Below the pieces are notes generated by a model. The model was given only the letters and a program-made list of their open reading frames with translations. It did not search any database and was not told where the DNA came from. A program made the position numbers and the translations under genes. 64,000 nucleotides of DNA from Nitrospira sp. GTDB lineage: Bacteria; Nitrospirota; Nitrospiria; Nitrospirales; Nitrospiraceae. Positions 8,211-17,612 of this stretch are shown here, piece after piece. The stretch's first letter is position 1; each line of letters opens with the position of its first letter. The stretch covers positions 496,001-560,000 of the forward strand of contig JAUYAO010000058.1 of NCBI GenBank assembly GCA_030692565.1, read 5' to 3'.

Positions 8211-10805
8211 ATGACCACCGATGATACGCTCGGCAGTCTCGATCCCTATCGCTTACCCAGGCATGTGCTTCCGCATCACTACGAGCTACGGCTGGAGCCG
8301 GACCTCACCAGCGCGACATTCTCCGGTGTCGTGACCATTGCCCTGACCGTGACGCAATCAACCAGCATAGTCATCCTGAATGCCGTCGATCTGACCATTT
8401 CATCCGCGACGCTTACCGGAAAGGCGGGCGATCGACTTGACGCGATGATCGAGCTCGATCAGGCGATGCAGCGTTGTCGGCTGACGTTTCCCCGTCCTGT
8501 TTCCGTAGGCGACGCGCATCTGACACTGGTATTTCAAGGAACGTTGAACGACCACCTGCGCGGATTCTATCGCAGTACGTATAAAGATCAGTCCGGGACG
8601 CCCCACACTATGGCGGCCACGCAGTTTGAAGCGACCGATGCACGACGAGCCTTCCCCTGCTGGGATGAGCCTGACTTTAAAGCTGTGTTCGCCACAACTC
8701 TGTTCATCGATCCGAGTCTCACGGCGGTTTCGAACACCTCCGTCGCGTCCGACTCGGTTCAATCCGGCAAAAGAGTCATGCGGTTTGCCGACAGCATGAA
8801 GATGTCCACCTATCTTGTCGCCTTCATCGTCGGGCAACTCGAAGCGACCAAACCGGTGTTCGTCGGCAAGACGCCGCTTCGCCTTTGGACCGTTCCTGGG
8901 AAACAGCCCCTCACGCGGTTCGGTCATGAAATCGCTGCGGCTTCGCTGACGTTCTTTGAAGACTACTACGGGATCCCCTATCCGGGAGATAAGCTCGATC
9001 TTCTCGCCATTCCAGACTTCGCCTCCGGGGCGATGGAAAATCTCGGCGCCATTACATTTCGGGAAACCGCTTTACTTGTGGATGAGCGGTCCGGCACGCA
9101 TGCGGAGCGGGAGCGAGTGGCCGATGTCGTCGCCCATGAGAACGCCCATATGTGGTTCGGTGATCTCGTGACCATGTCCTGGTGGAACGGGCTCTGGCTG
9201 AACGAAGCCTTCGCCACGTTTATGGAAATGCTGGCGGTGGATGCCTGGAAGCCCGAGTGGAAACGCTGGGACGCGTTCGGTGTCTCGCGAGCCGCGGCCT
9301 TCTCCGTGGACGGCCTGCTGAGCACGCGTTCGATCGAGTATCCCGTTCGCGCTCCCAAAGATGCCGATGCGATGTTCGACGTGCTGACCTACGAAAAAGG
9401 CGCCTCCGTCCTTCGCATGCTTGAGCAGCATATCGGGCCGGCTGTCTTTCGCGAGGGCGTGCGTCAGTATCTCCGCGCCCATGCATACGGCAATGCCGAC
9501 ACCAATGATCTGTGGGTGGCGTTGGGACAGGCGGCGAAGCAGGCGGTTCCCGAACTCATGGACGGCTGGATTTTTCAGCCGGGCTATCCCCTCGTGACGG
9601 TACGCCAGCGGAGTGAGACGGAACTCATACTCTCTCAGCAGCGATTTACCTACCTCGCATCTCCGGAATCGACCGAACAGCGATGGCAGATTCCCGTGCC
9701 TCTCCGGATCACCTCCGGCGGCACCACCGAACATCGCCGGCTGCTCTTGACGGATCGCGAGATGCACGTGAGCCTTCCGAAAGGAGTCCAGCATCTGTTC
9801 GCGAACGAAGCAGGGCACGGATTCTATCGAGTGCGATACGAATCCCCATTGCTTCAGCGGATTCTGGAAGCCGGAGTCGATCGCCTCGCGCCGAGCGAGC
9901 GATTCAATCTGGCCAGCGATGTTTGGGCGACGACGGTCTCAGGGCTCACTCCATTGTCCGATTATTTGTACCTGACCAGCCGGTTCACAGGTGAGCGGGA
10001 TAAGAATGTGTGGGCCGTCATCCTCGACTCACTTTCATTCTTGAACCGCGTCATCGCGGCTGAAGATCGGCCAGTCCTGGAAGCCTTCGTTCGTGCGCGT
10101 CTTCTGCCTGCCGTGACAGAACTCACGTGGCAGCCGAAGCCTGGCGAGGACGAATTGGTCAAGCAGTTGCGAGGGGAGCTCATCGGCGCATTGGGAAAAC
10201 TCGGCAACGACCCGGCTACTCACGCGCAAGCAGCGGAACAGTACCGGCTGTACAGCACAGATCCTTCGCGAGTTGATCCGAATATCGTCCCTGCGCTCGT
10301 CTCCATCCTGGCCCACACCGGTGACGAGGTGCGCTACAACGAGTTTCTCGATCGCTCACGAAGTGCCACGACGCCGCAAGAGGAGCGGCGCTATCTCTTT
10401 GCGCTCGCGGCTTTTCAAGTCCCGGCGTTGCTTGCGCGTACCCTCGCCCGTACGATCAACGGTGAGATTCGGATTCAGGATGCGCCGTTTGTGGTTAGTG
10501 CTGTGTTGGGGAATGTGTACGGGCGTGAACAAGCCTGGGAATTTGTGAAAACAAACTGGGACCAGATGGACCGGCTCTTTCCGAAGCAAGGCCTCCGGCG
10601 TATGTGCGGCGGTGTTGTCGCATTGGCCACTCCTGAACTTGAACAGGACGTGCGCGAATTCTTTCATTCCCGCAAGATCGATCTGGGCGGAAAAACGCTG
10701 GAACAGTATTTAGAGCAGCTGCGGATCGCCGTGACCTTCCGCGAACGAGAATGCGACGAATTGCAGACCTATCTCCGATCACAACAACCCGGAGCGGATT
10801 CATGA
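8211..10805 (+). CDS. pepN: M1 family zinc aminopeptidase
   Basis: A metallo-aminopeptidase of about 864 residues cleaving N-terminal residues from peptides. The exopeptidase motif GAMENLGAITF and the zinc site HENAHMWFGDLVT with the downstream ligand Glu in LNEAFATF are intact. An ERAP1/PepN-like C-terminal domain fills the second half. The frame is open from ATG 8061, which overlaps the rpiA stop, but family similarity starts only after residue 55 of that longer form and GGGAG abuts that ATG, so ATG 8211 is preferred. If the longer start is used, its hydrophobic stretch could be a signal sequence. A decayed copy of its last 60 codons lies at 11218-11409. Confidence 0.88.
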   Translation: MTTDDTLGSLDPYRLPRHVLPHHYELRLEPDLTSATFSGVVTIALTVTQSTSIVILNAVDLTISSATLTGKAGDRLDAMIELDQAMQRCRLTFPRPVSVGDAHLTLVFQGTLNDHLRGFYRSTYKDQSGTPHTMAATQFEATDARRAFPCWDEPDFKAVFATTLFIDPSLTAVSNTSVASDSVQSGKRVMRFADSMKMSTYLVAFIVGQLEATKPVFVGKTPLRLWTVPGKQPLTRFGHEIAAASLTFFEDYYGIPYPGDKLDLLAIPDFASGAMENLGAITFRETALLVDERSGTHAERERVADVVAHENAHMWFGDLVTMSWWNGLWLNEAFATFMEMLAVDAWKPEWKRWDAFGVSRAAAFSVDGLLSTRSIEYPVRAPKDADAMFDVLTYEKGASVLRMLEQHIGPAVFREGVRQYLRAHAYGNADTNDLWVALGQAAKQAVPELMDGWIFQPGYPLVTVRQRSETELILSQQRFTYLASPESTEQRWQIPVPLRITSGGTTEHRRLLLTDREMHVSLPKGVQHLFANEAGHGFYRVRYESPLLQRILEAGVDRLAPSERFNLASDVWATTVSGLTPLSDYLYLTSRFTGERDKNVWAVILDSLSFLNRVIAAEDRPVLEAFVRARLLPAVTELTWQPKPGEDELVKQLRGELIGALGKLGNDPATHAQAAEQYRLYSTDPSRVDPNIVPALVSILAHTGDEVRYNEFLDRSRSATTPQEERRYLFALAAFQVPALLARTLARTINGEIRIQDAPFVVSAVLGNVYGREQAWEFVKTNWDQMDRLFPKQGLRRMCGGVVALATPELEQDVREFFHSRKIDLGGKTLEQYLEQLRIAVTFRERECDELQTYLRSQQPGADS

Positions 10806-11170
10806 TCAAGCACATCGCCTTCACGGTGTACCCTGTCACGGACATGCCTCGGGCCCGACGGTTTTATGAGGAGGTCCTCGGCCTTCGCCTGGCTCGCCGC
10901 GAGTCGCACGAGTTCGAATGGGTCGAATACGATCTTGATGGGGGGACGTTCGCTCTCACCAACTTGAAAGAAGGAGGAGCCCCCAGTGCCGATGCAGGCG
11001 GCAGCATCGCCTTCGAAGTGCAGAACGTCGATGACGTGATCGAACAGTTTCGAGCGAAGGGGGTGCGGGTGAAACTCGAACCACTCTCCACACCTGTTTG
11101 CCGCCTCGCCGTGATTCTGGACTCCGAGGGCAACGCCCTTACCCTGCATCAGGTGACGCAACCCTGGTAG
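10802..11170 (+). CDS. VOC (glyoxalase/bleomycin-resistance) family protein
   Basis: A 122-residue single-domain vicinal oxygen chelate protein. It opens with MIKHIAFTVYPVTDMPRARR and contains FYEEVLGL, both typical of the fold. The possible metal ligand His is in IKHIAF and an acidic ligand is in SIAFEVQNVDDV. The start codon overlaps the aminopeptidase stop (ATGA). The substrate cannot be inferred; members include glyoxalases, dioxygenases and antibiotic-binding proteins. It sits between pepN and a decayed pepN fragment. Confidence 0.85.
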   Translation: MIKHIAFTVYPVTDMPRARRFYEEVLGLRLARRESHEFEWVEYDLDGGTFALTNLKEGGAPSADAGGSIAFEVQNVDDVIEQFRAKGVRVKLEPLSTPVCRLAVILDSEGNALTLHQVTQPW

Positions 11171-11217
11171 GACTTACGGCAAATGTCCTTCTGGGTCTAC
11201 GAAGGTGCTACCGCGGG

Positions 11218-11409
11218 TTGCGTCGCAGGTGGAGCGGTATCGTCGCCCTCGCCACTGCTGATCTTGAACAGGATGTGCGGGAGTTCTTCCTCTCCCGCAA
11301 AATCGATCTCGGCGGAAAAACATTGGACCAATATCTGGAGCAGCTGCGGATCGCCGTGACCTTCCGCGAACGAGAGCGTCGGAGCTTGCGCGAATTGTTG
11401 CACTCCTGA
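11218..11409 (+). pseudogene. Decayed duplicate of the 3' end of the M1 aminopeptidase gene
   Basis: The translated segment GIVALATADLEQDVREFF to TFRERER reproduces the last part of the upstream aminopeptidase (GVVALATPELEQDVREFF to TFREREC), including the block SRKIDLGGKTL. DNA identity is high with scattered third-position changes, so the copy is old but was once under coding constraint. Everything before about 11218 is unrelated. It is read as the remnant of a tandem duplication, with the VOC gene now between the copies. Confidence 0.8.
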
Positions 11410-11554
11410 TGTCACGCCGTTGGCCGAGCCGGTTCTTTAGGTTTGCGGCATCGATGTGGTCACGCCTGGCACCTTGTACTTTTAGGGGGTAGCCGAAGGA
11501 GCGCACGCACGCGTACGATGGTGACCACTCGTCACGGGACAGAAGGGTGGTTCC

Positions 11555-12055
11555 ATGAGGCTGGTGGCGTGCCCGTTCTGCGGTACCACAAAAACTCGAC
11601 TCGCCGCCCGCCGGTCGTTCACGGACAGGCTCTTTGGTTATGTGACGATCTATCCGTTCCGCTGTCAGCTGTGTGCCCGGCGGTTTCGTTCTTTCCTCGG
11701 CCGAGTTGCCTCCAATCCCCGCCGCAACTTCGATCGAGTGGCGGTCGATTTTCCCGTGTGGCTGAAGCCTCTCCATGCATTACCGCATCAGCTGGGGGAG
11801 GAAGGAATTATCCAGGACTTGTCGATTCGCGGCTGCCGGATTCGCTGTGAGCGTCCGGTGGTTCCGGGGACACGGGTGGTGCTAGAATTTCAGCACTCCA
11901 GCGTGTCTTTCCCCATCACGGTGGAGGAGGCGATTGTCCGGTTTTCGTCCCAAGGAGAACTCGGCCTGCGATTTATCCAACTGCATCGGCAGGACCAACG
12001 TCGTATCCGCAGCATTCTGGATCTCTGGTTGCCGGAACCTGCCCTCCCCCGCTGA
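11555..12055 (+). CDS. Zinc-ribbon plus PilZ domain protein
   Basis: A 166-residue protein. Residues 1-50 carry two Cys pairs (CPFC, CQLC) that could form a zinc ribbon. Residues about 55-160 form a PilZ domain with the c-di-GMP signature: the RxxxR-type segment RRNFDR followed by DLSIRGCRI in place of D/NxSxxG. It is therefore predicted to sense cyclic di-GMP in the cytoplasm. The ribosome site is weak. The gene is monocistronic and faces the permease gene convergently. Its effector target is unknown. Confidence 0.8.
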   Translation: MRLVACPFCGTTKTRLAARRSFTDRLFGYVTIYPFRCQLCARRFRSFLGRVASNPRRNFDRVAVDFPVWLKPLHALPHQLGEEGIIQDLSIRGCRIRCERPVVPGTRVVLEFQHSSVSFPITVEEAIVRFSSQGELGLRFIQLHRQDQRRIRSILDLWLPEPALPR

Positions 12056-12088
12056 GAGATCAGCGTGCATCCTTAACACGTGCGCGAC

Positions 12089-14761
12089 TCACTCGTATCT
12101 GAGGACGGACAGCGGTCGTTGCCCCAGCAGGCGATAGGTGCTGAGGAACCCCACGAGAAGCGTAAGGGCCATTGTGAGCCCCAGCCCGATGAGCAACACG
12201 TGTGGATGCAGCGTCCAGCCGAGTTCGAAGACCCATCGAAGGAGCGCCCAGGACAAGGCGCTGGCTAATCCGACGCCGATCGCGCCGCCCACGATTCCCA
12301 GCACCAGATATTCCATAGCGAACGATCCGACGAGCAACCCCCGTGTGGCGCCCAAGGCTTTCAACACCGCCGATTCATAGAGGCGGCGATACCGGGTTGC
12401 CGCGAGGGCCGCTCCCATGACGAGCCCTCCGGTGAGTACGCAGAAGAACGCGACGGCTCGAATGGCCAGAGACAGGCGATCGAGGACCCGGGCGAAACTA
12501 TCGAGGACATCGCCGATATTGATCGCCGTCACGTTAGGAAATCCGGCGACGATTGCCTGTTGCAACGATACTTCGTCGGAAGGCGGCACCCGGACCGTCG
12601 CGACATAGGTGAGAGGCGCCCCATCCAGCGCGCCGGGCGACAGGACCATGTAGAAGTTGGTGGAGAAGTTGCCCCACTCTACTTTGCGAATGCTGCTAAC
12701 CTCTGCGACCAGTGATGTGCCCTGAATATCCAGCTCGACCGTCTGTCCGACATCCAGCCCTATGGCCTTTGCTGCTTCCTCCTCGACCGAGACCCGGGGT
12801 ATGGGAAAGGTCTGTCCAGGTGTCCACCACCGGCCTTTTACGATGACGTTGTCCTTCGGGAGCTGATCCAAGAAGGTCAGTACATATTCTCTGGTAAGGT
12901 ACCAGGTCTTCCGGCGCTGCTCCTTGTCGGCCGCTTGGACGGTCCGTTCCTCTTCCTCGGATACGGCTTCGGTCTTGATCGGTTGGCCGTTCACGGCCAC
13001 GAGCCGTGAGCGAACCAGGGGAGTCAGACTTGGTGGGTGGGGTCCTACCCGGTCACGGAGCAGACGGGAGATGCCGTCCACCTGGTCCGGTTGAATATCA
13101 ATGAAGAAAAACGTTGGGGCATCCGCTGGCCGGCTCTCGCCGATCTGTCGGAGCAAGGCTCGTTCAACCAGTGCGACGGTGACGATCACCATCACCCCAA
13201 TGCCGATGGCGATGGTCATGCTGACGGCCTGACTCCCCGGCCGAACAATGTTGCCGATCGCATGGCGAACGGCCAGACGCTTAGGACGGGCCACCACCGC
13301 CAGTGTCCTGATCACAAGCCAGGCGGCGCTTCCTAACAGTGCGAGTGCGAGCAAGAAGGCTGCCATGAAGAGCAGCCCAATTTTCCACGTTCCGGCTTGC
13401 CACATGGACAGCAGGGCGAGTCCTGCGGCGATCACCCCGGCGGTGAGCAGTTTCGTTCGATCAAGTCGCGCGATGTGTTGGCGCCATGTCCGATCGGTCG
13501 AGGTCGAGGATGGGTCCGCCGCAAGCGTGTCACGCCGCAACAGCGCGACCGGTTTGACGGCTCGAATGGCCAGCAACGGCCACAAAGTAAAGAGCAACGT
13601 GGTGAGCAGGCCGAGGGCCAGGCCTTTGCCCAGCGGGAGGAGTGAAGGCAGCGAGAGTCCCGATGTAAAACCGATTTGCCCCAGCATGTCTGAGGCGAAC
13701 CACGAAGACAGCATCCACGGTACGGCCTGTTCTAAACTGATCCCGAGCGCCAGCCCTGCGATGCTTCCGGTCAGTCCCAAGAGGAGGGCCTGGGTCGCAT
13801 AGGTTCGAATGATGGTCGGAGAATCGGCCCCGACGGTTTTCAGGATGGCGATGGTTGCCAGCTTTTCTCGAAGGAACGCGCGCACGGAGGTGGCGACGCC
13901 GATGCCGCCGACAAACAAGGCGGTCAGTCCGATGAGCCCGAGATACCGTGTCAATTGTTCCAGAAATTGTTTCAGTTGCGGTTGTGCATCCCGATACGTC
14001 GATACGCGTGCGGAATCCGCCGCCAAGCGGCTCCGCAATTCGTAGAGGAGCGGATCAATCTTAGTGGCGGCCGGGGTTTTTAACAGATAGCGTTCGCGTA
14101 CACGACTGCCGAGTTTCACCAGTTCCGTGGCGCGGAGTCCGCCCTGGGCAATCAACACGCGAGGGCCCAAGCTGAAGGCATTCGCCATGCGGTCCGGCTC
14201 GGTGCGCACGATCCCGGTTATACGGAAGGTGGCCTGGCCGAGGGTGAGTGATTGGCCCAGCGTCAATCCCATTCGAATGAGAAGCGACTCCTGAACAACG
14301 GCGCCCCAGCAAGGCTGTCCTGGGCAACCGGCTGATTGGAGTTGCAACAGTTCCCACAGCGGGCGATCCGGTTCCACACGAAGAGTCCCGTAAAATGGAT
14401 AGAGCGTGTCCACCGCCTTGAGTTCAATGATTTGTGACGATTGGCCCACGGATTGTGTGCCGGGAACGTGAGCGGCCATGCCGATCAACTCGCTCACGTG
14501 AGTCATCGCAATCTCTCGATCTGTCAGGGAAGTGAGAACTGTGAGGCCTGTTTGACTCATCTGTCGGGAGAGGCGAACTTCAAGGTCCCCGCCGAGTAAG
14601 CCGCGGGCTTCCTTTGTGACGGCCTGCTCAAGATGGGCGGAAAATAGTGAGACTCCCACAAGGGCGCCCACTCCCACCGCGATACTGGTGAGGAAATAAA
14701 AAAAATGCCGCCAGGCTGCGCGAGTTTCCCGCCACGCCAGTTTTAGGATGAAGGTGTTCAC
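12089..14761 (-). CDS. ABC transporter permease, YbbP/FtsX family
   Basis: An 890-residue inner-membrane protein with an N-terminal helix, a large periplasmic domain and two FtsX-type permease blocks near residues 265-410 and 770-890. This matches E. coli YbbP, which works with ATPase YbbA. The start overlaps the ATPase stop by 4 bp. The ATPase-permease operon is divergent from a tesA-like gene, the same arrangement as tesA/ybbA/ybbP in many proteobacteria. Such pairs are thought to move lipids or lipoproteins; the substrate is not established. Confidence 0.85.
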   Translation of the reverse strand: MNTFILKLAWRETRAAWRHFFYFLTSIAVGVGALVGVSLFSAHLEQAVTKEARGLLGGDLEVRLSRQMSQTGLTVLTSLTDREIAMTHVSELIGMAAHVPGTQSVGQSSQIIELKAVDTLYPFYGTLRVEPDRPLWELLQLQSAGCPGQPCWGAVVQESLLIRMGLTLGQSLTLGQATFRITGIVRTEPDRMANAFSLGPRVLIAQGGLRATELVKLGSRVRERYLLKTPAATKIDPLLYELRSRLAADSARVSTYRDAQPQLKQFLEQLTRYLGLIGLTALFVGGIGVATSVRAFLREKLATIAILKTVGADSPTIIRTYATQALLLGLTGSIAGLALGISLEQAVPWMLSSWFASDMLGQIGFTSGLSLPSLLPLGKGLALGLLTTLLFTLWPLLAIRAVKPVALLRRDTLAADPSSTSTDRTWRQHIARLDRTKLLTAGVIAAGLALLSMWQAGTWKIGLLFMAAFLLALALLGSAAWLVIRTLAVVARPKRLAVRHAIGNIVRPGSQAVSMTIAIGIGVMVIVTVALVERALLRQIGESRPADAPTFFFIDIQPDQVDGISRLLRDRVGPHPPSLTPLVRSRLVAVNGQPIKTEAVSEEEERTVQAADKEQRRKTWYLTREYVLTFLDQLPKDNVIVKGRWWTPGQTFPIPRVSVEEEAAKAIGLDVGQTVELDIQGTSLVAEVSSIRKVEWGNFSTNFYMVLSPGALDGAPLTYVATVRVPPSDEVSLQQAIVAGFPNVTAINIGDVLDSFARVLDRLSLAIRAVAFFCVLTGGLVMGAALAATRYRRLYESAVLKALGATRGLLVGSFAMEYLVLGIVGGAIGVGLASALSWALLRWVFELGWTLHPHVLLIGLGLTMALTLLVGFLSTYRLLGQRPLSVLRYE

Positions 14762-15441
14762 GGAATGGGAGCCGTCAGTTGGTCGGATTCGATGCGGCCA
14801 TCGCGCAACGCGACGATTCGTTGCATTCCACCGGCCAAGCCTTGGTCGTGCGTGACGAGGACCAGGGTGGTGCCATAATCTCGATGCATGGCCAGGAGGA
14901 GGTCGATCACCTGTACTCCTGTCGCGCTATCTAAATTGCCGGTCGGTTCATCGGCAAATAAGAATGGTGGGCGGCAGGCAAAGGCCCGGGCGACAGCGAC
15001 GCGCTGCTGTTCTCCGCCGGATAGTTGTACGGGATAATGATCGAGGCGGTCGGTCAGTCCCACGGAGGCCAATAATTCCGCCGCACGCGTATCGCCTCCC
15101 CGCTCGCCGCTCAGTTCGAGGGGAACGGTGACATTCTCCAGGGCCGTGAGTGTGGGGATGAGATGGAACGATTGGAAAATGTAGCCGATCTTCGCGCGTC
15201 TGAACCTGGCCAGGGCGCTTTCGGACATCGTCGTTAGCTCCGCCTCATCTACCATGATCGAGCCTGCGGTCGGACGATCAAGGCCGGCCATCAATCCGAG
15301 GAGCGTCGACTTCCCGCTTCCTGATGGTCCGACGATCGCGACCATTTGTTTGTCTGGAATCTCCAACGAGATATTGTCCAGTATGGGAACCGCTCGTCCT
15401 CCGGCTGCGAGGCTCATTGACAGTTGGGTGATGCGAATCAT
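14758..15441 (-). CDS. ABC transporter ATP-binding protein, YbbA/LolD family
   Basis: A 227-residue nucleotide-binding subunit. Walker A is GPSGSGKSTLLGLMAG, the signature is LSGGEQQRVAVARA, Walker B is PFLFADEPTGNLDS and the H-loop is LVTHD. The frame is open further upstream, but the chosen ATG (MIRITQLSM) is where family similarity begins and it leaves space for a divergent promoter region with the tesA-like gene. It powers the permease encoded immediately downstream. Confidence 0.9.
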   Translation of the reverse strand: MIRITQLSMSLAAGGRAVPILDNISLEIPDKQMVAIVGPSGSGKSTLLGLMAGLDRPTAGSIMVDEAELTTMSESALARFRRAKIGYIFQSFHLIPTLTALENVTVPLELSGERGGDTRAAELLASVGLTDRLDHYPVQLSGGEQQRVAVARAFACRPPFLFADEPTGNLDSATGVQVIDLLLAMHRDYGTTLVLVTHDQGLAGGMQRIVALRDGRIESDQLTAPIP

Positions 15442-15503
15442 GGATCGGCGATTTCCTTCCTCATCTCGGGGCTGACCGCAAGATGGTATTATACTGTACG
15501 CAT

Positions 15504-16205
15504 ATGGAACGTCGGTTGAAATTGCGAACACTTGGGGTAGGCGCGTGTGTTGGCTGGTTTCTTCTGACCGGATTGTTCGCCGTGCTCCCTCTCGCTCGGG
15601 CTGCGGGGCTGCCATCCGTCGATGATCGACCCAGGATCGTGGCGTTTGGGGACAGTCTGACCGCCGGACTCGGCGTTGCCGCGGATGAAACCTATCCGGC
15701 AGAGTTGCAACGGCGATTGGATGCGATCGGGCTGCGATATCGGGTCATCAACGCTGGTGTGAGCGGAGAGACGACTGCGGGTGGTCTGCGCCGTGTGCCA
15801 TGGATCTTGCGGGGCAAGCCGGAAATCGTGATTCTTGAATTAGGAGCCAATGACGGTCTGAGAGGACTGCGAGTGGAAGAGACGAAAGCCAATCTCGAGC
15901 ACATCATTCAGCAGCTGCAGCAATCCGGCACGCAAGTGATCCTGACCGGCATGAAACTTCCCCCCAATTACGGCAACGACTACCGTTCAGCATTCGAACG
16001 CCTGTATCCCGACCTGGCGACGCGCTATCGCCTGCCGCTCATCCCATTTTTTCTGGAAGGAGTGGCGGCCACCACTACGTTAAACCAGGCTGATGGCATT
16101 CACCCGACAGCCCGTGGCTATCGCGCGATTGTGGAAATGATGTTTGGGAGACTGTTGCCTATTCTGAAAGACAGGGGGAAGATGAAAAACGGGGCAAGCA
16201 AGTAA
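15504..16205 (+). CDS. tesA: GDSL-family arylesterase / thioesterase I
   Basis: A SGNH hydrolase of about 233 residues with a signal peptide (about 1-33, ending LARAAG), so periplasmic. Catalytic blocks are visible: Ser in AFGDSLTAGLG, oxyanion Gly in INAGVSGETT, Asn in ELGANDG, and Asp/His in ADGIHPTARGY. E. coli TesA has thioesterase, esterase and lysophospholipase activity. ATG 15483 is an alternative start. A TATACT sequence at about 15492 could be a -10 element, which would favour the inner start. Divergent from ybbA/ybbP-like genes. Confidence 0.85.
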   Translation: MERRLKLRTLGVGACVGWFLLTGLFAVLPLARAAGLPSVDDRPRIVAFGDSLTAGLGVAADETYPAELQRRLDAIGLRYRVINAGVSGETTAGGLRRVPWILRGKPEIVILELGANDGLRGLRVEETKANLEHIIQQLQQSGTQVILTGMKLPPNYGNDYRSAFERLYPDLATRYRLPLIPFFLEGVAATTTLNQADGIHPTARGYRAIVEMMFGRLLPILKDRGKMKNGASK

Positions 16206-16208
16206 ACC

Positions 16209-16238
16209 CCTGCCTCGCCGATTTCTCAGCCAGGCAGG
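16209..16238. terminator. Possible bidirectional terminator
   Basis: A 7-bp inverted repeat (CCTGCCT and AGGCAGG) with a 16-base loop lies between the convergent ends of tesA and the small membrane protein gene. No T-run is present, so the call rests on position and symmetry only. Confidence 0.35.
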
Positions 16239-16269
16239 AGTCTATTGTCAACCGGACACTAGGGAGAGA

Positions 16270-16461
16270 CTACGACTTCTTCAGGAATGTGTCGTACACA
16301 CCGTACGCCAGAATTCCCCCGATCATGACATAATACAAACCGGTAATGCCGCTGTAATCTGGGGGGCCGTCACCATGCGCCTCATTCGCCAGGACCTGCG
16401 GTGCGACTGTGAGTACGACCGCGAGAGCCACGCTTCCCGTTTCCAGTAATCTCTTCACCAT
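16270..16461 (-). CDS. Small membrane protein, unknown
   Basis: A 63-residue protein preceded by GGGAGGA at ideal spacing from the chosen ATG; the frame is open further upstream. Residues 1-25 form a signal peptide (cleavage near VLA-NE), then a short His/Asp-rich loop (EAHGDGPPDY), then one membrane helix (GLYYVMIGGILAYGVYDTF) and a basic end. No family is recognised. The design resembles small accessory subunits of membrane complexes, but no partner gene is adjacent. Confidence 0.65.
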   Translation of the reverse strand: MVKRLLETGSVALAVVLTVAPQVLANEAHGDGPPDYSGITGLYYVMIGGILAYGVYDTFLKKS

Positions 16462-16586
16462 GATCATTCCTCCCTCAAGGCTATATCGAAAATGAGGAAC
16501 GCAGTTTACAAAAAAGGTATGGAGCTGCGCAAGATCCTTGCGCATAAACTTACGAGGGGGATGATCGGCGGCTTGTGCGAGCGACG

Positions 16587-17507
16587 TTATCGCGGAGTCG
16601 ATTGTTTAGCGATGGAGTTGAGAGCTTCTGCAACCTGCTTGCAAGAGCCGGCCAAGCGATCGAGCTGGGTACCCTTACTGATAAAATCTTGTGCCATCGA
16701 CTTCAGCTGACCGTCATAGCGGCTGACTTCTCCTGAAAGTTCAGCGACTTTGCTCAAGACGACTTTGTAGGTTGCGATTTCCTGCTGGAGCGTTTGTGTG
16801 GTTGCCTGAGCCGCCTTCGCTTCCGCAGCGGAAGCCTGGAGTTGCTGACTTAATCGGGCCACATACGCCTCCCGATCCCGCATGTCCGATTCCAGCTTCA
16901 GCTGGACCTCTTCGCTATCCCGGCGGCGATCCTCCAGATTACGGATAGTCTGGATCCAGTTCGCAACTTCCCCAGGAGCGATCTGGGGAGGCAGAGGCAT
17001 CGATTGGACCTGTTCAATCGCCTTCATCGCAGGCTGCAGCCACTCTACAAACACCATGACTTCGCTGAGCTTGACGTCGGTTGATGAGCTTTGGCCCATT
17101 GTCGATGTTCCGTTTCCATTAATCGGAGGTTCAGATTGCGTGGCTGCCTTGACGTCTCTTGGAATGTCCTTGGTCTTTCGGGACTGTCGCGGCTGGGACC
17201 ACCGATGGTATTCGAGCAAGACAGCAATGCAGTGGCGGCAAATCGGTTCTTCGGGAAGGGTACAGGAACATTTTGAAATTAAGTGCCCGTCTTTCAACCG
17301 GATGGTTTGTTCATAAAGCCCTGAGTTACCGATGACCGCGGAAGAAATCTGCGCGTCGTCGGCTTCCACGATGCGAACCCGATTCTCGGACAAGTATTGA
17401 TGGCCGATCTGGAAGGCGGAAGTTTCGACCACTGCCTTGATCATCTGGGGGTCCAGAAGACCGAGTCGGTCGGCGCTGCAGGGAATTTTGTTTCGCATGG
17501 TGGCCAT
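16587..17507 (-). CDS. SWIM zinc-finger and coiled-coil protein
   Basis: A 306-residue protein. A SWIM zinc finger (CSC, then CRH, about residues 80-95) follows an N-terminal part of the usual SWIM context. A linker and a coiled coil (about 185-295) follow. SWIM domains bind DNA or proteins, often alongside helicases or nucleases. Here no helicase is adjacent. A role in nucleic-acid binding is inferred from the finger only. AGGATGAG precedes the start. Confidence 0.75.
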   Translation of the reverse strand: MATMRNKIPCSADRLGLLDPQMIKAVVETSAFQIGHQYLSENRVRIVEADDAQISSAVIGNSGLYEQTIRLKDGHLISKCSCTLPEEPICRHCIAVLLEYHRWSQPRQSRKTKDIPRDVKAATQSEPPINGNGTSTMGQSSSTDVKLSEVMVFVEWLQPAMKAIEQVQSMPLPPQIAPGEVANWIQTIRNLEDRRRDSEEVQLKLESDMRDREAYVARLSQQLQASAAEAKAAQATTQTLQQEIATYKVVLSKVAELSGEVSRYDGQLKSMAQDFISKGTQLDRLAGSCKQVAEALNSIAKQSTPR

Positions 17508-17612
17508 AGAGTCTCATCCTCGATGTGGAAGCAGTCTGCCTCTCTGGTTCGGCACTGTCAAGCCGTGCGCGGTTTTGCTCGCAGGCCGCGGGTTCTAGCC
17601 GGAATCCGGATG

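Noticed and set aside
9072-9818. A 248-codon antisense frame in the aminopeptidase gene
   Set aside because: Fully inside a well-supported gene on the other strand; composition typical of a shadow frame.
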